A stretch of 28,700 nucleotides of DNA from positions 1 to 28,700 of the forward strand of contig CAYSLA010000027.1 in the NCBI GenBank assembly GCA_964431685.1, read 5' to 3'. This DNA comes from CAYSLA01 sp964431685 (lineage in GTDB: Bacteria; Armatimonadota; UBA5829). The translations under genes and the position numbers were made by a program. Within the stretch, counting starts at the first letter, position 1. Every line of letters starts with the position of its first letter. The notes below the pieces were generated by a model that saw nothing but the letters and a program-made list of their open reading frames with translations, ran no database searches and was not told the origin of the DNA. This document shows, one piece after another, positions 23,165 through 28,700 of the stretch.

Positions 23165-25648
23165 TCACGCCTGTACCTTGTCCACGGGTATATTGGTGAA
23201 CCATGGAATCTCCTTGCTGATCAGATAAACGCGGTCTTTCTCCGTCGGCAACTCGATCACCTCGCCCGGCACGAGAATACGGTTGTAGATTGGTACAAGC
23301 TTCATCTGCTCGTCAACGGTAGAGAACCGAATGTCGGTGTCGAGTTCGTAGATCTTAGCTTCGACCCCGCAGTCGGGCTCGTTGGGGAACGGGTTCAGCA
23401 GGCGCAATTCATTGCCGCACAGGCTCTGGACGATCACGTATTGGGTACGGTTCTCGCGTCGTTCAGCGGTGACCAGGAACCCGCCCTGGGCGCGCAGCGA
23501 GTGGAACCGCACAGGCTCGGGGTTGTCCGGCGCGGCCGGAAAGACCTGCAACAGGCCGTCCTGGCTCTGCAGGAGCATCTCGCTCAGGAAGATGCTGTAG
23601 CCTGGCGAGGCATCCACTTCGACGTAGTACGCATCGTGGCCAGTAATGAATCCCGATGGGCTGAGGTCGTCGCAGCAGAACTCGATCATCTCGAGCGCGC
23701 GCTCCGCATGTCCGAGACGCAGCAACGCAGTGGCCTGGATCGCTCCTGGAAAGTGAACGACCTCGCGCGCTTTCGCTTTGCGATACGCGTAGTAATCCTC
23801 GACGGTCTCTTGCGCCTGAGCGCGCAGGGCGTCCGGCCCGTGTTGAGCACTGACCAACTCCATCGGGAAAACCGCCATGAACCGCGCCCAGTCCCATTGA
23901 TGCCACAGTCCGCCCTTGTCGGCAAACTCCAGCCAGACGCCGCTCGCGTCGGTTGGCATGCTGGGTAGCCGCGACAGGATCTCGCGCCATTTCTCGCAAG
24001 GCCCAGCGTCAACGCCTAGTTCTTCCGCCGCCGCCAGCGCCATCTGGAACGTGCGGATGACGACCGGCAGATCCCACGACGAGTTCGTGCCGGCTCCGGC
24101 GGTCGAGCCGACAGCGATTTCCATTTGGATCGTGGGAAAGAGGTAAAGCCTACCTTCGGCGTCCTCCTGAAGATAGTCTTCATAAAACAGGGCGCATTCC
24201 TTGAGCAGCGGATAGGCGTACTGTTCGAGAAACGCACGATCGCCGCTGTAGCGGTAGTGCCACCAGAAATGCTCGGCCAGCCAGCCGCCGCCGCCGATCC
24301 AGGTCGAGAGCAGTATTCCGGTGCAGGTGTCCACCCCGTCCGGCCCCATAGCAATAGGGTAGCGCGTGCCGCGCATCTTGAAGTACGCAGCCGTGTCTTG
24401 TTTGCAGCGGGGCAGTACATCGGAGAACAGATGGTAGAACGGCTCGCCCAACTCGAGCCGGTTGGCGGTGTACTGGCCCCAGTAGAGGACTTGCATGTTG
24501 ATGTTGTTGTGGAAATCGGCGTTCCAGGCCGGGTAGTTCTCCTTGATCAGGTTAGATTGCAGACCCGGACTCATGCGTCCGGGCCGGCAGCAGCCCGCCT
24601 GCAAGTACAGCGCCTGGTACCAGGCCCGCTCGACCTTCTTCCACGGCGTGCAGACGTAGGCTCGCCGCCAATACCCGTGCCACCAGGCCCGATGCGTCTC
24701 GTGCAGCGCCGCGAAACCGGTCGCCAGTGCATCATCCAGGTTGCGCCGCGCCTCAGCCAGAGGATCCGAGCACTCCAAGCTTGTCACGAGGGTCACGTAG
24801 AACGTCAACGCCGCCTGATGCGGCAGCACGCTCCCTGTTATGCGATCGCCCGCCGTCGCCACTTGACGATCGGCTGCGTCAACCGCGGCCATAAGGACGA
24901 AGTGTTGCCCGCCCGGCAACTCCTGCCGCACCCAGAACCGGTTGCCATCGCTCCCGCACGATGGCGCCTCCATGTCCGCGTCGGCAGGCCGCCACAGACT
25001 GAAGTGCACCGGAGTGCGCCACGGCAGGTCTCTGCCAGGCTCCGCTTGGGCGACGAATACGTTCCGCGCCGCATGCACGAATGAGGTCAGACGCACGCCC
25101 TGATCCGGCCCGCCGCTGCCGGGCCGACGGTCTCCGATCGGCTGCCAGCTCTGCGTTACATCCGCGTGCGCGAACGACAGGCGTTGTCTGAAGCGGCTGA
25201 CCAGTGCGCTTGGGAACAGCTCCAGCCGTAGCATTCCGCCTGGCTTGGCCGTCGCCACCGCCTGAGTGCTCTTTTCATCAGTGCGCGCCTGGATATCCCG
25301 GAACCGGACGTTGTCCTGCGCCGCCAATACCTCACGCAGTTCCGCGAACGACACGTCCGGGGAATTCGGCCCCGGCATCGGCGTATAGTCCCACAGGTCA
25401 GTCTTGCCGAAGCTGAACATCGTGGCTTCCGGTGGGCCATAGGCCAGAACGCCCAGGTCACCGTTGCCAAGCGGACATCCATTGACCCAATGCGCCTGCG
25501 GTTCGGCATACTCCAGCGCGTGGCGGCTGTCCAGATATGCCACCGGATCCACCGTGAAGCGGTTCCAGCGGTCGTCCAGCACCTGGTCCACAGCGGCCGG
25601 CAAGATGCCGCGCTCTTCGTCACGACTCCACAGATTGTCAAAACTCAT
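23165..25648 (-). CDS. GH95-like glycoside hydrolase (alpha-L-fucosidase/galactosidase type)
   Basis: 827 residues from ATG 25648, with GGAGG 6 bp upstream; an in-frame ATG at 25669 would lie upstream of this site. No signal peptide. GH95 layout: N-terminal beta-sandwich with VNGCPLGNGDLGVLAYG, an (alpha/alpha)6 barrel with FHNNINMQVLYW, where Asn382 and Asn384 match the conserved NIN asparagines, and VDASPGYSIFLSEMLLQSQ, where Asp679 aligns with the Asp of the canonical DGNFG motif. The DASPG variant is non-canonical, so specificity may differ from 1,2-alpha-L-fucosidase. A C-terminal beta-domain follows. It lies between the beta-helix gene (28 bp) and the GH123/DUF6067-like gene (22 bp), and pairs functionally with the GH29 enzyme of the opposite operon. 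Confidence 0.8.
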   Translation of the reverse strand: MSFDNLWSRDEERGILPAAVDQVLDDRWNRFTVDPVAYLDSRHALEYAEPQAHWVNGCPLGNGDLGVLAYGPPEATMFSFGKTDLWDYTPMPGPNSPDVSFAELREVLAAQDNVRFRDIQARTDEKSTQAVATAKPGGMLRLELFPSALVSRFRQRLSFAHADVTQSWQPIGDRRPGSGGPDQGVRLTSFVHAARNVFVAQAEPGRDLPWRTPVHFSLWRPADADMEAPSCGSDGNRFWVRQELPGGQHFVLMAAVDAADRQVATAGDRITGSVLPHQAALTFYVTLVTSLECSDPLAEARRNLDDALATGFAALHETHRAWWHGYWRRAYVCTPWKKVERAWYQALYLQAGCCRPGRMSPGLQSNLIKENYPAWNADFHNNINMQVLYWGQYTANRLELGEPFYHLFSDVLPRCKQDTAAYFKMRGTRYPIAMGPDGVDTCTGILLSTWIGGGGWLAEHFWWHYRYSGDRAFLEQYAYPLLKECALFYEDYLQEDAEGRLYLFPTIQMEIAVGSTAGAGTNSSWDLPVVIRTFQMALAAAEELGVDAGPCEKWREILSRLPSMPTDASGVWLEFADKGGLWHQWDWARFMAVFPMELVSAQHGPDALRAQAQETVEDYYAYRKAKAREVVHFPGAIQATALLRLGHAERALEMIEFCCDDLSPSGFITGHDAYYVEVDASPGYSIFLSEMLLQSQDGLLQVFPAAPDNPEPVRFHSLRAQGGFLVTAERRENRTQYVIVQSLCGNELRLLNPFPNEPDCGVEAKIYELDTDIRFSTVDEQMKLVPIYNRILVPGEVIELPTEKDRVYLISKEIPWFTNIPVDKVQA

Positions 25649-25676
25649 GATCTGCCTCCAGCCCCGCACTTAGAGT

Positions 25677-27407
25677 CTATTCCTTCTCAAACCGCACAAA
25701 ATCGAGTATCTGATATTCGCCGGGAAGCGCGAATCCGGAACCGGGCTGTCCTGTGATGTAGGCGCCCAGCGGATAATACTTGATCGTTAAAGTGCGTTTT
25801 CCGCCTTTTACGCCGAACAATTCTCTTAGGTCCTTCGCGCCGTAGTCAAACCAGGGTGGAGTGTGAATCTCGTGGAGCCACACCAGCCGCCCGGTCTCCT
25901 CGTCTCTGATCCGCAGCCCGAACCCCATCGGCATCGCTATACCTTTATCCAGCTTATCCTTCCCGTCTCGTTTCACCAGTCCTTCTGGCACAGGATCGCT
26001 TCCTGGGTCTTTTTGCTTCCACGATACGAACGGAGTCTTGTCGAGGTCGACCACAACGTTGCGGATTAGAGCGTGCGGCCACGCCCCACCTTCCGGGTTG
26101 GGTGTCCGCCGCATGAATACGGTGTCGTCGCCGACCTGTTTTACCGCAAGGTATTCGCTGTTCTTGACTGTCGTCGCATCCATATAGTCCTGCAGATCCC
26201 ATTTGGCATCTTTGGTGGCTTCGAGGTAGTCGGCTGGGTCGGTCTTCGGCGTATGGCCGTTTGATGTAGCTGCAGCGGCCGCGTCGGCTGGCAGCGCCGC
26301 CACCTTTTTGGCAACCAGCTCCAGCGCCTTGGCCGTTGCTTGAGGCGATATCTGTCCGATCAGAAGAGGCTTGGTGTTTCGATTCTTTGCCGCTTTAATC
26401 AACTTGGGAAGCATATCCTGGCTGAACTCCCCAACGTTGTTTTCCAGATCGAAACGAATGGTGTTGGCTGGCGTGTGGTCAAAGTAGGTCGCCAGGTTGA
26501 TCTTAGGCGAAAGCATGAACGGCGGGCAGGCCATCACGTTGTTCCTGAGGGTGAAGAGATTCGGTATCTCCTCGCACCACACGGCCGCCTTCTTGCCGCT
26601 ACCCTGTGCCGCGACGTAGCAGTCCTCGAGCACTACTCCCGCGCGGCTGAAGTTCCAGACAGGCGTCATACCGCCGAACTCGCCGCCGAAACGGAAGTTG
26701 CGGCAGGTTAGCATACCGTAGTTGTCGATCCACCGGTCGTCCTTACCGGTCACCAGTGGGACGCCGACCACGTTTTCCAGGAGCAGCTTCGCCCCTCGCG
26801 CAACGATGGCCGCCTTATCGCTCATCCACGCGGTAGTAATCCACGCGTCGCTGAACGTGGTCCAGTCGCAGGACGTGTATAGCACCTGTTCACACTGGAC
26901 AAAGTGGCACCCCTGGACAACGAAATGGGTGGAGTTGCTGCCGGGTCTCATATATATCGCGAAGTCAGAGGACTTGCTAAAACTGCAGTTTTCTACAAAC
27001 AGCAACCCAGTGTCTGTGTTGGGGTTACCCATGTTCAACTGCTTGGCTCCGCCGGATAGGCTCACACCTTTGATCGTCCCGCGCCAGGCGAACTTCACAT
27101 AAAAGATGTCCTTGGCATCTGCTTCCTGTATGATGTTAACAGGACCTTCCCCTCGGAAGTTCGGGCCGTAAATCTCTATGGTATCTCGCAGGCGGTAGGA
27201 ACCCGCCGGAAAGACCACTTCCTTATAGGGGAATACTTCCTGCGCCTTGAATGCGGCCTGAATGGCCGCGGTGTCGTCGGTGACGTTGTCGCCTTTTGCG
27301 CCAAAGTCTTTGACGTTCAGATAACCGGAGTTATCCTCCGCCAGAACAGAGCCCGCGCACGTCGCCAATAGCGTGACGGCAAGCCAAAGCAGTGATCGTC
27401 GGTGCAT
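25677..27407 (-). CDS. Secreted right-handed beta-helix protein (pectate-lyase-3 superfamily)
   Basis: 576 residues from ATG 27407, with GGAGGA 8 bp upstream; a frame extension to 27515 is rejected because it would run through the operator region. The signal peptide is clear (RRSLLWLAVTLLATCAGSVLA, cleavage after Ala23). YLNVKDFGAKGDNVTDDTAAIQAAF followed by VVFPAGSYRLRDTIEI is the diagnostic start of pectate_lyase_3 (GH28/PL-like) beta-helices. A beta-helix continues to about residue 300; the C-terminal part (about 400-576) is a separate region with unknown role. Members include polysaccharide lyases, hydrolases and glycan-binding proteins. First gene of the minus operon, divergent from the regulator. 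Confidence 0.82.
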   Translation of the reverse strand: MHRRSLLWLAVTLLATCAGSVLAEDNSGYLNVKDFGAKGDNVTDDTAAIQAAFKAQEVFPYKEVVFPAGSYRLRDTIEIYGPNFRGEGPVNIIQEADAKDIFYVKFAWRGTIKGVSLSGGAKQLNMGNPNTDTGLLFVENCSFSKSSDFAIYMRPGSNSTHFVVQGCHFVQCEQVLYTSCDWTTFSDAWITTAWMSDKAAIVARGAKLLLENVVGVPLVTGKDDRWIDNYGMLTCRNFRFGGEFGGMTPVWNFSRAGVVLEDCYVAAQGSGKKAAVWCEEIPNLFTLRNNVMACPPFMLSPKINLATYFDHTPANTIRFDLENNVGEFSQDMLPKLIKAAKNRNTKPLLIGQISPQATAKALELVAKKVAALPADAAAAATSNGHTPKTDPADYLEATKDAKWDLQDYMDATTVKNSEYLAVKQVGDDTVFMRRTPNPEGGAWPHALIRNVVVDLDKTPFVSWKQKDPGSDPVPEGLVKRDGKDKLDKGIAMPMGFGLRIRDEETGRLVWLHEIHTPPWFDYGAKDLRELFGVKGGKRTLTIKYYPLGAYITGQPGSGFALPGEYQILDFVRFEKE

Positions 27408-27455
27408 GGTAGGGTTCCTCCACAATGAAATCTCAGTTTTCTGCACAATTGACCC

Positions 27456-27483
27456 TTGACAACCACACAAAATGTGGTATACT
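27456..27483 (+). promoter_or_regulatory. Promoter P2 upstream of the regulator gene
   Basis: TTGACA (27456-27461, perfect) and TATACT (27478-27483), 16-bp spacer, the same architecture as P1. A perfect inverted repeat ACCACA-CAAAA-TGTGGT (27462-27478) fills the spacer and could be a further protein site. P2 reads toward the regulator, about 175 bp upstream of it. Confidence 0.7.
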
Positions 27484-27503
27484 GCGATTATACGACTATT
27501 CGC
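27484..27503. promoter_or_regulatory. Operator O2 (core TATACGACTAT)
   Basis: The core is at 27489-27499, six bases past the P2 -10 box as at P1. It is bordered by GCGA (27484-27487) and TCGC (27500-27503), a further inverted pair. The 22 bp from ATACT to TATT differ from the O3 block by a single base. Confidence 0.7.
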
Positions 27504-27515
27504 ATGTGTTTGCAA
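27487..27515 (-). promoter_or_regulatory. Candidate divergent promoter for the minus-strand glycan operon
   Basis: On the minus strand TTGCAA (27510-27515) and a perfect TATAAT (27487-27492) are spaced by 17 bp. The -10 box overlaps operator O2, so one bound repressor could block both directions. The initiation site would be about 70 bp before the beta-helix gene. Confidence 0.5.
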
Positions 27516-27579
27516 CGTCTGGTTGGCTGGCGGGGTCTCTCCATTCCGAAAAATAATCTAGAAAAATGGTATGAGGCCC

Positions 27580-27608
27580 TTGACAAGTTGCCGATAATAG
27601 TGCATACT
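27580..27608 (+). promoter_or_regulatory. Promoter P3 of the regulator gene
   Basis: TTGACA (27580-27585, perfect) and CATACT (27603-27608) with a 17-bp spacer. It lies about 60 bp before the regulator start and is followed by operator O3, suggesting autoregulation. Confidence 0.6.
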
Positions 27609-27625
27609 ACGATTATACGACTATT
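27609..27625. promoter_or_regulatory. Operator O3 (core TATACGACTAT)
   Basis: The core is at 27614-27624, again six bases after the -10 box. On the minus strand a TATAAT (27612-27617) with ATGCCA 17 bp upstream gives a second, weaker divergent promoter candidate. Confidence 0.7.
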
Positions 27626-27666
27626 TACCAGTTTGGCATGTCGAATTTCAGGGAGTGCATTTCACG

Positions 27667-28700
27667 ATGGACGGGTTGCCGCTCTATGTTCAGGTACGCA
27701 ATAGTATAAGGGAGGGCATCGAAAAAGGCATCATCAAGCCGGACGCCGACGGTGTGTTGCCCAGCCAGCAGCAGTTTGCGGCACATTTCGAAGTTGGTGT
27801 CGCAACGGTCAAGCGTGCCGTAAAGGACCTTGAAGACCTCGGAATGGTGATGAGCCGCCGCGGCCGGGGCCTGACTCTGAACCCCGCCTTGCGGAAGAGC
27901 TTCGACGAGGTCTCCGGCTCCAAGCAGATGCCCCATATCGGGGTGGCGCGGTTTGGAGTAGCCAGTCCATACATGCGTAGAATCATGTCGGGCGCTGAGG
28001 CGTTCAGCGAGGAAAAGCACGCCATCATCCATACCATCTCACTTCCGGGGCTGGAGATGGAGGTGCAGGAAGAGGCATTTCTCTCCAGCATCTCACTGGT
28101 GAACCTTGACGGAATGCTTATATTGAGCGCTGTCTCCAGCGGTTTCATCGCACGGCTTGTCAAAAGAGAGATACCCTATGTAGCAGCCAATGTTCTCGCG
28201 GACAGGGGCGAGGTCTGCCACGTTATCGACTGGGTATCTGAGAACCGCAACGTAATGGAGGCAATACTCCGTCGAGGCCGCAAGAATACCCTCTTCTTTG
28301 CCGGCGAGGAAAGCAAGCTTAGCACGTGCCTGAAGTTCTTTGGCTACAAACTGGCCATGGCCGAACACGGGCGGAGTCCTGATTTTGACTACATTGTCTA
28401 CGAGGACTACAACATCGACCGTGCGATAGAAATCGTTGCCGGGATGCTTGATTCCGGAAAAGAACTCGACTCTGTGCTGGCGTTCGACGACATGATGGGC
28501 GGTGCAATCCGCGACTACCTCGTGTCCAGAGGGCGCGAAGACATACTGATTGCCGGACTCGGCAACTATGACGGGTTTGAGGACAAGGTAACCATCACCA
28601 GTGACGAAACACTTCACGACATCGGCTTCAACTCGATGAAGACGCTCTTTGATATGATGAACGGGATCAAGCTCGAAAAGACCAAATTCTACTATGACTC
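27667..28700 (+). CDS. GntR-type winged helix / LacI-type ligand-binding hybrid transcriptional regulator, 3' truncated by the window
   Basis: Starts at ATG 27667, GGGAG about 10 bp upstream, and runs open to the window end (344 codons visible). Residues about 5-72 are a GntR winged helix: PLYVQVRNSIREGIEKGII, LPSQQQFAAHFEVGVATVKR, DLGMVMSRRGRG. From about residue 89 (HIGVARFGVASPYMRRIMSG) the sequence follows the LacI/GalR periplasmic-binding-protein-like sensor domain, with VNLDGMLILSA, NTLFFAGEE and DSVLAFDDMMGGAIRDYL. This GntR-LacI hybrid layout is known from AraR of Bacillus, a sugar-responsive repressor. It sits divergent from the minus operon, between it and O2/O3, and is the natural candidate to bind the three operators. 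The effector is probably a sugar or glycan breakdown product. Confidence 0.9.
   Translation, partial: MDGLPLYVQVRNSIREGIEKGIIKPDADGVLPSQQQFAAHFEVGVATVKRAVKDLEDLGMVMSRRGRGLTLNPALRKSFDEVSGSKQMPHIGVARFGVASPYMRRIMSGAEAFSEEKHAIIHTISLPGLEMEVQEEAFLSSISLVNLDGMLILSAVSSGFIARLVKREIPYVAANVLADRGEVCHVIDWVSENRNVMEAILRRGRKNTLFFAGEESKLSTCLKFFGYKLAMAEHGRSPDFDYIVYEDYNIDRAIEIVAGMLDSGKELDSVLAFDDMMGGAIRDYLVSRGREDILIAGLGNYDGFEDKVTITSDETLHDIGFNSMKTLFDMMNGIKLEKTKFYYD

Noticed and set aside
24125..25084. 319-codon open frame on the plus strand
   Set aside because: Antisense shadow of the GH95-like gene; composition rich in Arg/Pro/Gln as expected for a shadow.

Overview
The window reads as a chromosomal segment, probably a metagenome-assembled contig, from a fairly GC-rich bacterium that lives on complex glycans. 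Clear Shine-Dalgarno sites, sigma70-like promoters, many secreted or cytoplasmic glycoside hydrolases, Gfo/Idh/MocA and UroD-like proteins, an FGE-type protein and a GntR/LacI hybrid regulator would fit Armatimonadota or a similar lineage (Lentisphaerota, Hydrogenedentota). No rRNA or other marker gene is present, so the assignment is inference only.

Layout. (i) 1-2510: the 3' end of a formylglycine-generating-enzyme-like gene, then a REP/RAYT module (palindromes around a REP-associated tyrosine transposase) that occurs twice as identical 897-bp direct repeats. The repeat includes the 3' end of the next gene, a minus-strand predicted helix-turn-helix/coiled-coil protein. (ii) 2660-5763: two plus-strand envelope proteins, one lipoprotein-like with tail-tube-like lobes and one membrane-anchored protein resembling phosphodiester glycosidases. 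(iii) 5940-17165: a plus-strand operon: UroD-like protein, large secreted multidomain GH123/DUF6067-like protein, Gfo/Idh/MocA oxidoreductase, C45/AAT-type Ntn hydrolase, a second UroD-like protein interrupted by in-frame palindromic repeats, an unknown beta-rich protein, and a GH29 alpha-L-fucosidase. (iv) 17186-27407: a minus-strand operon converging on it: secreted beta-helix protein, GH95-like hydrolase, second GH123/DUF6067-like secreted protein, beta-propeller glycosidase-like protein, and a second C45/AAT-type protein. (v) 27667-end: a GntR-winged-helix/LacI-ligand-domain regulator, cut by the window edge.

The main observation is a promoter/operator block with the core TATACGACTAT. It lies at exactly the same distance from the -10 box in front of the plus operon (once) and in the intergenic region between the minus operon and the regulator gene (twice). 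The two convergent operons and the regulator therefore look like one regulon controlled by the local regulator. The arms are compositionally mirrored: each has a fucosidase-type glycosidase, a GH123/DUF6067-like secreted protein and a C45/AAT-like protein. This suggests a dedicated catabolic system for a fucose- or deoxyhexose-containing, possibly acylated or methylated, glycan. No transporter is present.

One assembly problem matters. The 100-N gap at 22724-22823 is flanked by the same 55 bp on both sides. Collapsing it restores one continuous 1001-residue reading frame, so the gap is almost certainly not real missing sequence.
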